This document shows positions 26,694 to 34,240 of a stretch of DNA of 64,000 nucleotides, piece after piece. Position 1 is the first letter of the stretch. Every line of letters begins with the position of its first letter. Source of the DNA: DASYPP01 sp036006525 (lineage in GTDB: Bacteria; Gemmatimonadota; Gemmatimonadetes; Gemmatimonadales; GWC2-71-9); contig DASYPP010000004.1 in the NCBI GenBank assembly GCA_036006525.1, positions 1 through 64,000 of the forward strand, in the 5' to 3' direction. The notes beneath the pieces are model-generated. The model worked only from the letters and a program-made list of their open reading frames with translations. It had not been told where the DNA came from and did not search any database. The position numbers and the translations under genes were made by a program.

Positions 26694-27584
26694 ATGAGCA
26701 GCGAGACCAGGACCCCCTGTTGCGACGATGGATGCTGTGGTGGCACTGCGGTCAAGGACGAGGCGCTGAAGGACGTGAAGGAAACCGTCCGGGAGAAGTA
26801 CGGTGAAGCAGCCCTGCGTGCCGCCGACGGGCAGAAGAGTTCCTGCTGCGGAGGCAGCTCCTGCGGAACCGGGGCGGATCCCATCACGTCCGACCTCTAC
26901 CAGCCGGAGCAGATCGGGCTCCTGCCCCAGGAGGCGGTCCTCGCCTCGCTCGGCTGCGGCAATCCCACCGCGCTCGCTGAGCTGCGCGAAGGGGAGACGG
27001 TGCTGGACCTCGGCAGCGGCGGCGGGATTGACGTCCTGCTCTCGGCCCGCCGAGTTGGCCCTACGGGCAAGGCGTACGGCCTGGACATGACCGACCAGAT
27101 GCTGGCACTGGCCCGGGAGAATCAGAAAAAGTCAGGACTGACCAATGTCGAATTCCTTCGGGGGGACATTGAATCAATCCCGTTACCTGCGGAATCTGTG
27201 GACGTCATCATCTCCAACTGCGTCATCAACCTGTCCGCCGACAAGCAGCGGGTGTTGCGCGAGGCATTCCGGGTGTTGAAGCCGGGCGGACGGTTCGCGG
27301 TGTCGGACGTGGTATGCCGGGGGGAAATCCCCGAGGCGGTTCGGCGAAGCATGGAACTGTGGATCGGGTGCGTGGCGGGCGCGCTGGAAGAGGGCGAGTT
27401 CAAGCGCCTGCTCGCGGAGGCGGGATTCGTGGACGCGGACATCGAGCCGACCCGGGTGTACCAGTTCGAGGATGCGCGCGCCTTTCTGGCCGACGCGGGG
27501 CAGGACAGCGAGGTGTTGGCCCGCGAGATCGGCGGAAGGGTAATGGGTGCGTTTATCCGGGCCCGGAAACCGGAGGCCGCGTGA
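26694..27584 (+). CDS. arsM: Arsenite S-adenosylmethionine methyltransferase
   Basis: 296 residues. Converts As(III) to methylated, partly volatile forms using SAM. The N-terminus is cysteine-rich (TPCCDDGCCGG and SSCCGGSSCGTG). LGCGNPTALAELREGETVLD and LGSGGGIDVLL form the SAM site, and the As(III)-binding cysteines fall in ISNCVINLS and WIGCVAGAL. ATG 26694 with GGAG 8 bases before; a TTG seven codons upstream lies in the operator and is rejected. Its end overlaps the GNAT gene by GTGA. Confidence 0.95.
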   Translation: MSSETRTPCCDDGCCGGTAVKDEALKDVKETVREKYGEAALRAADGQKSSCCGGSSCGTGADPITSDLYQPEQIGLLPQEAVLASLGCGNPTALAELREGETVLDLGSGGGIDVLLSARRVGPTGKAYGLDMTDQMLALARENQKKSGLTNVEFLRGDIESIPLPAESVDVIISNCVINLSADKQRVLREAFRVLKPGGRFAVSDVVCRGEIPEAVRRSMELWIGCVAGALEEGEFKRLLAEAGFVDADIEPTRVYQFEDARAFLADAGQDSEVLAREIGGRVMGAFIRARKPEAA

Positions 27585-28039
27585 ATCGAGCGGGGACGGC
27601 GGCGATCAGAGGAGCCACGGCACGGGATCGTGCCGCGCTGCTGAGCCTGCTTCGTGAGGCGGGACTGCCGACCGAGGGAGTGCCGGAGTCCCTTGAAGGT
27701 TTCGTCGTCGCGGAGACGCCCGACGGCGCCATCGTTGGCGGGGCCGCGATCGAGGGGTATGGCGACAAGGGTCTGCTCCGATCCCTCGTGGTTGCACCTT
27801 CCTGTCGCGGCATCGGGCTGGGCCAGACGCTGACCGAACATGTTATCACAGGTGCCGGGGACCGTGGGATCACTGATCTCTACCTCCTCACGACGACCGC
27901 GGAGCGTTTCTTCCCCCGGTTCGGTTTCCGCCCGATCACCCGGGCGGTGGTACCCCCTGCGGTCCAGGGGTCGGCCGAGTTCCAGGGGGCGTGTCCATCC
28001 ACGGCGGCCATCATGCACCGGGCGCTCCGGGGGAAATGA
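27581..28039 (+). CDS. GNAT N-acetyltransferase, ArsN2-like
   Basis: 152 residues from GTG 27581, which overlaps the arsM stop. The GNAT acetyl-CoA loop reads LVVAPSCRGIGLGQTLTEHV, followed by LYLLTTTAERFFPRFGF, the typical ending of the ArsN2 group. ArsN-type enzymes acetylate organoarsenicals such as phosphinothricin analogues; small single-domain ArsN2 proteins occur in ars operons with unclear substrates. Operon position strongly supports an arsenic role. Confidence 0.85.
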   Translation: MNRAGTAAIRGATARDRAALLSLLREAGLPTEGVPESLEGFVVAETPDGAIVGGAAIEGYGDKGLLRSLVVAPSCRGIGLGQTLTEHVITGAGDRGITDLYLLTTTAERFFPRFGFRPITRAVVPPAVQGSAEFQGACPSTAAIMHRALRGK

Positions 28040-28042
28040 TCG

Positions 28043-28789
28043 GTGCGCGTTGCCCTGATTTCCGACATCCATGCCAATTTTCCCGCGCTCGAGGCGGTGC
28101 TCCGGGACATCGGAATGCGCGATGTAGCGGCGACGTATCACCTGGGTGACCTGGTCGGTTACGCCCCGTGGGCCGACGAAACAGTGGGCCGCATTCGCGA
28201 GCTCCGGGTTCCCGGGGTTGCGGGGAACTATGACTCCACTGTGGCGACCGACTACAAGCACTGCGGCTGCAAGTATGAGGATCCCCGCCAGGAGGAGTTG
28301 AGTCACGTCAGTTACGACTGGACTCGCCGGCACGTGTCACCGGAAACGAAGCAGTTCCTGGGGAGCCTGCCGTTTCGGTTGGATGTTCGAATCACCGGTG
28401 GCCATCTGCCCGGGCCCACACTCATCCTGGTTCACGGGACTCCGACCCTCAATACGCTGTACTGGACCGAGGACCGGCCGGACGATTTTTCCCGGAAGAT
28501 GATCGCCCATGCCGGCGCCCGGCCGGGTGATGTCCTGGCCTTCGGCCACACGCACCTGCCGTGGCACCGGGATATTGACGGCGTACACCTGGTCAACACG
28601 GGGAGCGTGGGCCGGCCCAAGGACGGCGACTGGCGGGCAGGTTACGCCCTGTTGGATTTCGGAGAGCCCGAGTTCCGGGTGGAACAGGTGCGAGCGGAGT
28701 ATGAAATAGAGAAAACAATGGCGGGCATTCGGGAGAGCGGACTGCCGGGAGAGTTTGCCGACTACCTGAAAACCGGGGGCAAGATCTGA
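28043..28789 (+). CDS. Calcineurin-like metallophosphoesterase in ars operon
   Basis: 248 residues from GTG 28043. Five-block metallophosphoesterase signature: ISDIHAN, LGDLVGY, GNYD, VHGTP and FGHTHLP, so both metal sites are intact. There is no signal peptide; it is cytoplasmic. Related YfcE/MJ0936-type enzymes hydrolyse phosphodiesters. Several ars clusters carry such a gene, but its function in arsenic detoxification is not established. An insert with cysteines (KHCGCKYEDP, residues about 70-80) after GNYD could bind metal or arsenic. Three bases separate it from the acetyltransferase and none from acr3. Confidence 0.85.
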   Translation: MRVALISDIHANFPALEAVLRDIGMRDVAATYHLGDLVGYAPWADETVGRIRELRVPGVAGNYDSTVATDYKHCGCKYEDPRQEELSHVSYDWTRRHVSPETKQFLGSLPFRLDVRITGGHLPGPTLILVHGTPTLNTLYWTEDRPDDFSRKMIAHAGARPGDVLAFGHTHLPWHRDIDGVHLVNTGSVGRPKDGDWRAGYALLDFGEPEFRVEQVRAEYEIEKTMAGIRESGLPGEFADYLKTGGKI

Positions 28790-29863
28790 ATGGCCGCCGC
28801 CAAACGGCTGGACATCTTCGAGCGCTACCTCTCGCTGTGGGTGCTGGTCTGCATGGGTGTTGGAGTCGGCCTGGGCCGACTGTTTCCGGACCTGACCGCT
28901 CGACTTTCGCGTTGGGAGTTTGTCCCCGGGTCACAGGTCAACGTGCCGATCGCGGTGCTGATCTGGCTCATGATCTACCCGATGATGTTGAGAATCGAGT
29001 TCGGGGCCGTCGCCCGGATCACCCGGCGTCCCAAGGGGCTTATCGTCACGCTCATTGTGAACTGGCTGGTGAAGCCTTTCAGCATGGCGTTTCTCGCCTG
29101 GCTCTTTCTCCAGCACCTCTTCGCGCCGCTCATCCCCGCCGAGGTCGCCAGGGGCTACACCGCGGGACTTATCATTCTCGCGGCCGCTCCCTGCACGGCG
29201 ATGGTGTTCGTCTGGAGCTACCTCACCGACGGTGATTCGGCCTATACTTTGGCCCAGGTGGCGATCAACGACCTCATCATGCTGGTCGCGTTCACCCCGA
29301 TCGTGATGTTCCTGCTGGGCGTGGCCCACATCGTCGTTCCCACCAGGGTCCTGCTTACGTCCGTTGTGGTCTTCATCGTGATTCCTCTTGCTGCCGGATG
29401 GGCGAGCCGGGCGCTCCTACTGCGCGGGAAGGGCGAAGCGTGGTTTGGGGAGCGATTCCTCCCGTTGTTCAAGCCGGTCACGGTGGTGGCGCTGCTGGCC
29501 ACGTTGATCCTGATCTTCGCTTTTCAGGCCCAGAACATCATCGGCAACTGGTTCGCCGTGATCCTGATTGCCGTCCCGATCCTCATCCAGGTGTACTTCA
29601 ATTCGGGACTCACCTATCTCCTGATGCGCCGGGTCGGCGTGCCCCACAACATTGCCACGCCGGGAGCGCTGATCGGGGCAAGCAATTTCTTCGAGCTGGC
29701 CGTGGCGGTGGCGATAACCCTGTTTGGCCCCACGTCCGCCGCGGCGCTCGCGACGGTGGTCGGGGTACTCGTGGAGGTTCCGGTCATGCTCTCGGTGTGC
29801 CGGGCCTGCGTGGCGAGCCGGGGCTGGTATGAGCGCGCCGCCTCGGCCCCGACCGCCGCCTGA
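28790..29863 (+). CDS. acr3: ACR3-family arsenite efflux permease
   Basis: 357 residues with ten predicted membrane helices. Family motifs are LIWLMIYPMMLRIEF, IVNWLVKPFSMAFLAWLF, and the conserved cysteine in ILAAAPCTAMVFVWSYL that is essential for As(III) transport, plus GASNFFELAVAVAI late. It exports arsenite using the proton gradient. It is the last gene of the ars operon, immediately after the phosphoesterase. Its stop codon lies within copy 2 of the 38-bp dispersed repeat. Confidence 0.96.
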   Translation: MAAAKRLDIFERYLSLWVLVCMGVGVGLGRLFPDLTARLSRWEFVPGSQVNVPIAVLIWLMIYPMMLRIEFGAVARITRRPKGLIVTLIVNWLVKPFSMAFLAWLFLQHLFAPLIPAEVARGYTAGLIILAAAPCTAMVFVWSYLTDGDSAYTLAQVAINDLIMLVAFTPIVMFLLGVAHIVVPTRVLLTSVVVFIVIPLAAGWASRALLLRGKGEAWFGERFLPLFKPVTVVALLATLILIFAFQAQNIIGNWFAVILIAVPILIQVYFNSGLTYLLMRRVGVPHNIATPGALIGASNFFELAVAVAITLFGPTSAAALATVVGVLVEVPVMLSVCRACVASRGWYERAASAPTAA

Positions 29864-29897
29864 GGCCTCCGCCCCCTGAATGGGGAATATCGGGCCG
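29860..29897. repeat. 38-bp dispersed repeat, copy 2
   Basis: Reverse-complement partner of 2448-2485 with about two mismatches. It contains the acr3 stop codon, the segment tgaggcctccgccccct and then atggggaatatcgg. Each copy lies at the 3' side of a metal-resistance-type locus. Confidence 0.8.
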
Positions 29898-29954
29898 AAC
29901 GCGCCGAGCGCGGTAACCGGAAACGCTCGAGCCGGTACCGGATTACGCGCCCAG

Positions 29955-29989
29955 GAAAAACGCCCCGCCGGAAGGAGCCGGCGGGGCGT
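29955..29989 (-). terminator. Rho-independent terminator of the tRNA operon
   Basis: Perfect 12-bp stem (29960-29971 with 29978-29989), 6-base loop, and on the minus strand a run of five T (29955-29959). It lies just beyond tRNA-Pro, the last tRNA of the minus-strand cluster. Confidence 0.92.
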
Positions 29990-30007
29990 CACTGTGCGAA
30001 GGGTAAA

Positions 30008-30082
30008 TCGGGGCGCGGGGATTTGAACCCCGGACCTCCTGCTCCCGAAGCAGGCGCGCTAACCGGGCTGCGCTACGCCCCG
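30008..30082 (-). tRNA. tRNA-Pro (CGG)
   Basis: Cloverleaf with acceptor CGGGGCG/CGCCCCG, anticodon arm CCTGC-TTCGGGA-GCAGG (anticodon CGG) and T loop TTCAAAT. Sixth and last tRNA of the operon, followed by the intrinsic terminator. Confidence 0.95.
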
Positions 30083-30095
30083 TTCAAAACAGCAT

Positions 30096-30173
30096 GGACT
30101 AAGGACCAGGGACTAAGGACTAAGGACTAAGGGCGAGGTGCTGGGGTCTGGAGTCCTTAGTCCTCAGTCCTTC
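30096..30173. repeat. Intergenic hairpin element C (gactaag unit)
   Basis: Left arm 30096-30131 repeats ggactaag about five times; right arm 30150-30173 is its complement (gtccttagtcctcagtcctt). It separates tRNA-Pro from tRNA-Arg. Confidence 0.88.
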
Positions 30174-30185
30174 GCACTTTCAAAA

Positions 30186-30259
30186 TGCGCCCTGAGGGAG
30201 TCGAACCCCCAACCTTCTGATCCGTAGTCAGATGCTCTATCCAATTGAGCTAAGGGCGC
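30186..30259 (-). tRNA. tRNA-Arg (ACG)
   Basis: Acceptor GCGCCCT pairs with AGGGCGC, anticodon arm TCTGA-CTACGGA-TCAGA, anticodon ACG (A34 would be read as inosine), T loop TTCGACT, discriminator A. Confidence 0.95.
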
Positions 30260-30265
30260 CTAACC

Positions 30266-30369
30266 CATTGAAGGGAGTGACGGGATTGAAGGGATTGAAG
30301 GACTCGCCTCCTTCACTTCAATTCCACAGTTCCTTCAATTCCACAATCCCATCAATCCCATCAATCCCA
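30266..30369. repeat. Intergenic hairpin element D (gggattgaag unit)
   Basis: Left arm 30266-30302 repeats gggattgaag; right arm 30309-30369 repeats cttcaattcc then catcaatccc. The right edge is 2 bases from the tRNA-Val 3' end. Confidence 0.85.
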
Positions 30370-30370
30370 G

Positions 30371-30444
30371 TGGGCGGTACAAGGCTCGAACTTGTGACCT
30401 CCACGATGTCAACGTGGCGCTCTAACCAACTGAGCTAACCGCCC
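30371..30444 (-). tRNA. tRNA-Val (GAC)
   Basis: Acceptor GGGCGGT/ACCGCCC, anticodon arm CCACG-TTGACAT-CGTGG with anticodon GAC, T loop TTCGAGC, discriminator A. Confidence 0.95.
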
Positions 30445-30451
30445 CAAAACA

Positions 30452-30523
30452 CGTACTGGGTGAAAAGCACTGGGTACTGAGGGGTCGGCTTCGACTCAGT
30501 ACTCAGTACCCATCACCCAGTAC
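30452..30523. repeat. Intergenic hairpin element E (actgggtac unit)
   Basis: Arms 30452-30481 and 30495-30523 are nearly perfect complements (cgtactgggtg.. with ..cacccagtac), separated by a 13-base loop. Between tRNA-Val and tRNA-fMet. Confidence 0.9.
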
Positions 30524-30533
30524 CTTCTTGCGA

Positions 30534-30607
30534 TAGCGGGGGTGGGATTTGAACCCACGACCTCCGGGTTATGAGCCCGGCGAGCTACCAGACTGCTCCA
30601 CCCCGCG
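30534..30607 (-). tRNA. Initiator tRNA-fMet (CAT)
   Basis: Anticodon CAT with the initiator's three consecutive G:C pairs (CCGGG-CTCATAA-CCCGG) and an unpaired 1-72 position (C1 against T72), both hallmarks of initiator tRNA. Acceptor otherwise CGCGGGG with CCCCGC. Confidence 0.95.
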
Positions 30608-30610
30608 CCG

Positions 30611-30724
30611 TTTCTAAGTGGGCAAGTGGGCCGGTCGGCAAGCAGGCAACAAGCCTGGAATTGCAAACCGATCTACTTACCGTGCTACCGCCTTACCGTC
30701 CTACCGCCTTACCGTCCTACCGCC
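30611..30724. repeat. Intergenic element F, decayed hairpin with taccgcc arm
   Basis: The right part, 30678-30724, is a clean array of taccgccttaccgtcc. The left part (aagtgggcaagtgggccgg) pairs only loosely with it. Same unit family as elements L, O, P and Q. Between tRNA-fMet and tRNA-Gly. Confidence 0.6.
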
Positions 30725-30733
30725 GGTTTTGAG

Positions 30734-30806
30734 AGCGGGAAACGGGACTCGAACCCGCGACCCCAACCTTGGCAAGGTTGTGCTCTACCAACTGAGCTAT
30801 TCCCGC
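30734..30806 (-). tRNA. tRNA-Gly (GCC)
   Basis: Acceptor GCGGGAA/TTCCCGC, anticodon arm CAACC-TTGCCAA-GGTTG with anticodon GCC, T loop TTCGAGT, discriminator T as usual for glycine. Confidence 0.95.
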
Positions 30807-30845
30807 GTGTGCCGGGATTCTAGACCGCCGTCCGGCCATTTACAA

Positions 30846-30918
30846 TGGAGGCGAGGGGGATCGAACCCCTGACCTCGTGAATGCCATTCACGCGCTCTCC
30901 CAACTGAGCTACGCCCCC
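30846..30918 (-). tRNA. tRNA-Ala (GGC)
   Basis: Acceptor GGGGGCG/CGCCTCC with the G3:U70 alanine identity pair, anticodon arm CGTGA-ATGGCAT-TCACG with anticodon GGC. First tRNA of the operon. Confidence 0.95.
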
Positions 30919-30966
30919 ATTATATTAGCGCGCCCTCGCACGGATGCCGTCGGGGCGCAGCACGGC

Positions 30967-30995
30967 AAGCTAGTCCTCGCCCCATGGAGTGTCAA
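30967..30995 (-). promoter_or_regulatory. Probable promoter of the tRNA operon
   Basis: On the minus strand TTGACA (30995-30990), 17 bases, then TAGCTT (30972-30967), about 50 bases before tRNA-Ala. The -35 is perfect and the -10 weak. Confidence 0.45.
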
Positions 30996-31003
30996 GCAGT
31001 TAA

Positions 31004-32032
31004 ATGAAGAAGAAGAAACCGGTTACCCCTCCTGAAGAGGTCTTCCCGCCCCAGCCTGAACCCTCGCCCGAGCCAGCGCCAGGCGAGGTGCCGTTTCGCT
31101 ACCCCGATGGCCTATCTATAGAAGAGATCCTCAAGGACGTCGGACCGGTCAAAAAGCCGCGGGCCCGGAAGCGGGAAACCTCCAAATCGCTGGGGGTGTA
31201 CGACGAGAGCCGGGACATCCTGGACCAGTATCTCTACGAAGTCAGTAAGACCCCTCTGCTCACCCACGCCCAGGAAATCGCCATCTCCAAGAAGGTGCGG
31301 GCCGGCGACCAGGACGCGATGCAGGAGCTGGTCAAGCGCAATCTCCGTTTCGTCATCTCGGTCGCCAAGAAGTACCAGAACCGCGGGCTGGCGCTCACCG
31401 ACCTGATCGGGGAAGGGAACGTGGGGCTGCTTACCGCGGCCCGGAAGTTCGACCCGGACCAGGGGGTGAAGTTCATCTCCTATGCCGTCTGGTGGATCCG
31501 CCAGGCCATCCTGGCGTCGCTGGCCCGCCAGGGCCGGACCGTGCGGGTGCCACTCAACCGGACGGCGGACTTGTCCCGCATCATCCGGACCGCAGAAACG
31601 CTCCGCCAGGAACTGCGGCGGGAGCCGACCCCGGAGGAAATCTCCAACTCCACCGGTCTCTCGGTCGACGTCGTGCAGTCGCTCTCCGCGCTCAATACCG
31701 CCGATGTCCGGCTCGACGCGCCCATGGACCCCGAGGGCGATCGATCGATGATGGACCGCTTCATCGCCGAAGACCAGGGCAACGCCGAAGACGAAGCGAT
31801 GGACCGCTTCCTGTCCGAGGAAATCGAAAATGCCCTCGCCACGCTGCCACCCCGGGATGCCAAGGTGCTGCGGCTCTACTTCGGGCTGGACGGCGGCCGG
31901 GAGCACACCCTGGAGGAAATCGGCGGCATGCTGGGCGTCACCCGGGAGCGGGTTCGCCAGCTCCGCGACCGCGCGCTCAAGCGGCTCCGCGAGGGCGAAG
32001 TAGGCCGGGCGCTGGCGAGCTTCGCAGCCTAA
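31004..32032 (+). CDS. rpoD: Primary-type RNA polymerase sigma factor
   Basis: 342 residues, sigma-70 regions 1.2 to 4.2. Region 2 is near-invariant: LVKRNLRFVISVAKKYQNRG, LIGEGNVGLLTAARKFD and FISYAVWWIRQAI (-10 recognition). Region 3 is RRTADL-like NRTADLSRIIRTAETLRQEL, and region 4 ends LGVTRERVRQLRDRALKRL (-35 recognition). An N-terminal Pro/Lys-rich tail replaces the long 1.1 region, so it is shorter than Escherichia RpoD, as in many phyla. Whether it is the housekeeping factor or a close group 2 relative cannot be decided here. It is divergent from the tRNA operon. Confidence 0.93.
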   Translation: MKKKKPVTPPEEVFPPQPEPSPEPAPGEVPFRYPDGLSIEEILKDVGPVKKPRARKRETSKSLGVYDESRDILDQYLYEVSKTPLLTHAQEIAISKKVRAGDQDAMQELVKRNLRFVISVAKKYQNRGLALTDLIGEGNVGLLTAARKFDPDQGVKFISYAVWWIRQAILASLARQGRTVRVPLNRTADLSRIIRTAETLRQELRREPTPEEISNSTGLSVDVVQSLSALNTADVRLDAPMDPEGDRSMMDRFIAEDQGNAEDEAMDRFLSEEIENALATLPPRDAKVLRLYFGLDGGREHTLEEIGGMLGVTRERVRQLRDRALKRLREGEVGRALASFAA

Positions 32033-32064
32033 TTTGTGCTGGGCTTGGTGCACGAGGTCAGCTA

Positions 32065-32223
32065 GTACCGGATTTGAGCTTGGCCAAAACTGGAACACGA
32101 AGTGCACGAAGTACCCCAGAGATCACGAAGAACAACCGGTAGACTGTCTGATGTTCTTCGTGCACTCCGCAGTTCCTTCGTGGCCTTCGTGTTCCAGTTG
32201 GGGCTGAACTGGAAACCCGGTAC
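32065..32223. repeat. Intergenic hairpin element G (cacgaag unit), copy 1
   Basis: 159-bp palindrome: left arm from gtaccggatttgag through aaactggaacacgaag and atcacgaagaaca; right arm mirrors it from tgttcttcgtgc to ttccagtt and cccggtac. It is repeated in inverse orientation at 62129-62284, with loop sequence also conserved. Confidence 0.92.
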
Positions 32224-32271
32224 CATTTCACCCTCCCCACGCCAGAATGACCTACCGAGCACGCTTTCAGC

Positions 32272-32376
32272 GGAATGTCCGAGCGGAGCGAGGATTTCAA
32301 AGGCAGACCCGCAGCGGATTTCGAGACTCTGAGCTGGTGTTGGGTTTGAGATTCCTCGCTGCGCTCGGAATGACAG
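32272..32376. repeat. Intergenic hairpin element V (tcattccgagcg type)
   Basis: Left arm 32272-32299 (ggaatgtccgagcggagcga..) and right arm 32347-32376 (ttcctcgctgcgctcggaat..). With element G it fills the 392-base spacer between rpoD and mlaE; no gene or clear promoter is seen there. Confidence 0.8.
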
Positions 32377-32424
32377 ATTGCCTTCCTTCTTTACACCCCC
32401 CAGGCAAAGCCGTACCTTGATAGC

Positions 32425-33186
32425 GTGACTCACGCCTTGGCCGCGCGGCCGAGCGGTGTGGCCGGGTGGTTCACCCGGATTGGGCGAGCCACGCTGAACA
32501 CCGTTCGGGCTCTCTCCGACATCGGAACCTGGGGCCCACTCCTCATCACTCAGATGAGGCGCCTCGGCGTCGACTCCATTCCCATCGCGCTGTTCATCGC
32601 CGTCTTCACCGGCATCGTCCTCGCCCTGCTTTCCTCCTACATCTTTACCGGCGCCGTCCCCCGGGTCTTCGTGGGCGCCCTGGTTGGCAAGACCATCATG
32701 ATGGAACTGGGGCCGGTATTGACCGGCCTCGCCCTCGCCGGCCGGGTCGGCGCCAATATCGCTGCCGAAGTCGGCACCATGAAGGTGACCGAGCAGGTCG
32801 ATGCGCTGGAGACCCTGGCCTACAATCCGCATGCCTACCTGGTGGTGCCGCGGGTGCTGGCGGGTGGACTCATGTTTCCCGTCATCACTGCCTTTGCCAT
32901 GGCCACCGGTGTCGTCGCCGGGTGGATCACCGCGGTCAACATCCTCGATCTCTCCAATCCCGAGTTCGCCAAGGGCCTGAAGCTGTTCTACACCTTCAAG
33001 GACGTCTGGTTCGGTCTGGTCAAGGCCGCGAGCTTCGGGCTGGCGGTGACGCTGATGGGCTGTATCCAGGGTTTGAAGACCCAGGGTGGGGCCGAAGGCG
33101 TGGGGCGGGGAACCACGCGGGCGGTCGTGCTCGGATGCGAAGCCATTCTGGTGTTGGATGCGTTCTGGGCCATGGTCCTGCTTTGA
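32425..33186 (+). CDS. mlaE: MlaE-type phospholipid ABC transporter permease
   Basis: 253 residues starting at GTG 32425. Inner-membrane permease of an Mla/MCE system that moves phospholipids between inner and outer membranes. Diagnostic segments are GVDSIPIALFIAVFTGIVLA, LVGKTIMMELGPVLTGLALA, GRVGANIAAEVGTMKVTEQ and VDALETLAYNP. About five membrane helices. It belongs with mlaF and mlaD downstream although hairpins H and I separate the three genes. Confidence 0.93.
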   Translation: MTHALAARPSGVAGWFTRIGRATLNTVRALSDIGTWGPLLITQMRRLGVDSIPIALFIAVFTGIVLALLSSYIFTGAVPRVFVGALVGKTIMMELGPVLTGLALAGRVGANIAAEVGTMKVTEQVDALETLAYNPHAYLVVPRVLAGGLMFPVITAFAMATGVVAGWITAVNILDLSNPEFAKGLKLFYTFKDVWFGLVKAASFGLAVTLMGCIQGLKTQGGAEGVGRGTTRAVVLGCEAILVLDAFWAMVLL

Positions 33187-33208
33187 TTGCGCGCGTGAAA
33201 CTTGCCGC

Positions 33209-33355
33209 CAACTTGACGCTTCGATGCGCTGTACCGCCGAGGCGCGCAAAGCGACTGCGAGGATCGCCGAAAAGAACAAAACAATTGTCTTGCTGTTATC
33301 TGCGTACCTCGCGGTTGCACGGCGTTCTCGGCGGTAATGCGCATCGAAGTTCAAG
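33209..33355. repeat. Intergenic hairpin element H (ctctgcggt type)
   Basis: Arms 33212-33241 (cttgacgcttcgatgcgc..) and 33327-33355 (..gcgcatcgaagttcaag); inner blocks 33251-33262 and 33301-33315 also pair. The apex is the palindrome acaattgt (33280-33287). It occupies the mlaE-mlaF spacer. Confidence 0.87.
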
Positions 33356-33364
33356 GCTAGATCG

Positions 33365-34168
33365 ATGCCGACGCTCGCACCGGGGGAGTCCGTGATCCGT
33401 ATCGAACAGGTCGACAAGGCATTTGGCCCGAAGATCGTCCTTCAGGGACTCGACCTGGTCATTCCCGACAACCAGACCACGGTCATCCTCGGCTTCTCGG
33501 GCACCGGCAAAAGCGTCGCGCTCAAGCTGATCTGCGGGCTGCTGGTGCCGGACGCGGGCCGGGTGGTGGTGGACCAGCGGGTGGTGCACGAGCTGGATCG
33601 GGACGATTTGATGAAGCTCAGGGGCGACATCGGGTTCGTCTTCCAGTTCGCCGCGCTCTTTGATTCCATGACGGTGGCCGAGAACCTGGCGATGGGTCTC
33701 AAGCGCCGCGGCGTAGCGCCGGAAGAAATGCCGGAGCGGATCCGGCAAAGCCTCAAGCTGGTGGATCTCGAGGGTTCCGAGGAGCGTTACCCCGCGGAGC
33801 TGTCCGGCGGCATGCGCAAGCGGGTGGGCATCGCCCGGGCGATCGCGCTCAAGCCGCGCTACATTCTGTACGACGAGCCGACGACGGGACTGGATCCGGT
33901 TACCAGCGCGGTCATCGACCAGCTGATGGTGCGGACCCAGCGGGAACTGGGCGTGACCGGGGTGGTGGTGACCCACGATCTTCGCAGCGCCTACACCGTC
34001 GGCCAGCGGATGGCGATGCTCTACCGGGGCTCCATCCGCCAGGTCGGCACGGTGGAAGAAATGCAGGAGTCCACCGATCCGGTGGTGCGGCAGTTCCTGG
34101 AAGGCAGGCCGGAAGCCAACTCGGATGAATTAGCCATTAGCCACAAGCCATTAGCGATTGGTGATTAG
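33365..34168 (+). CDS. mlaF: MlaF-type phospholipid ABC transporter ATPase
   Basis: 267 residues. Walker A LGFSGTGKSVALK, Q-loop VFQFAALFDSMTV, signature LSGGMRKRVGIARAI, Walker B ILYDEPTTGLDP and switch His in VVVTHDL. The FAALFDSMTV segment is typical of MlaF. It energises phospholipid transport through MlaE-MlaD. The last fifteen or so residues (SDELAISHKPLAIGD) are encoded by the left arm of hairpin I, so the native C-terminus has probably been extended. Confidence 0.95.
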   Translation: MPTLAPGESVIRIEQVDKAFGPKIVLQGLDLVIPDNQTTVILGFSGTGKSVALKLICGLLVPDAGRVVVDQRVVHELDRDDLMKLRGDIGFVFQFAALFDSMTVAENLAMGLKRRGVAPEEMPERIRQSLKLVDLEGSEERYPAELSGGMRKRVGIARAIALKPRYILYDEPTTGLDPVTSAVIDQLMVRTQRELGVTGVVVTHDLRSAYTVGQRMAMLYRGSIRQVGTVEEMQESTDPVVRQFLEGRPEANSDELAISHKPLAIGD

Positions 34169-34214
34169 TGATTAACGATTGAACCACCTCCGATTCGCTA
34201 ATCACTAATTATCA
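34128..34214. repeat. Hairpin element I (gattagtgatta unit)
   Basis: Left arm 34128-34180 (attagccattagccac.., gattggtgattagtgatta) overlaps the mlaF end; right arm 34191-34214 (cgattcgctaatcactaatt). It occupies the mlaF-mlaD spacer. Confidence 0.82.
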
Positions 34215-34240
34215 GGGAGATTACCCTTGCCTCGACTCAC

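Noticed and set aside
30096..30724. CRISPR-like array
   Set aside because: The repeats are palindromic arms of different unit sequence between tRNAs, with no constant repeat or unique spacers and no cas genes.
30232..30872. Small open frames across the tRNA cluster
   Set aside because: They read through tRNA genes and hairpins.
32062..33417. 451-codon minus-strand frame crossing mlaE
   Set aside because: Its recognisable pieces (such as LSFRAQRGIS) are translations of hairpin elements V, G and H; the rest is antisense to mlaE.
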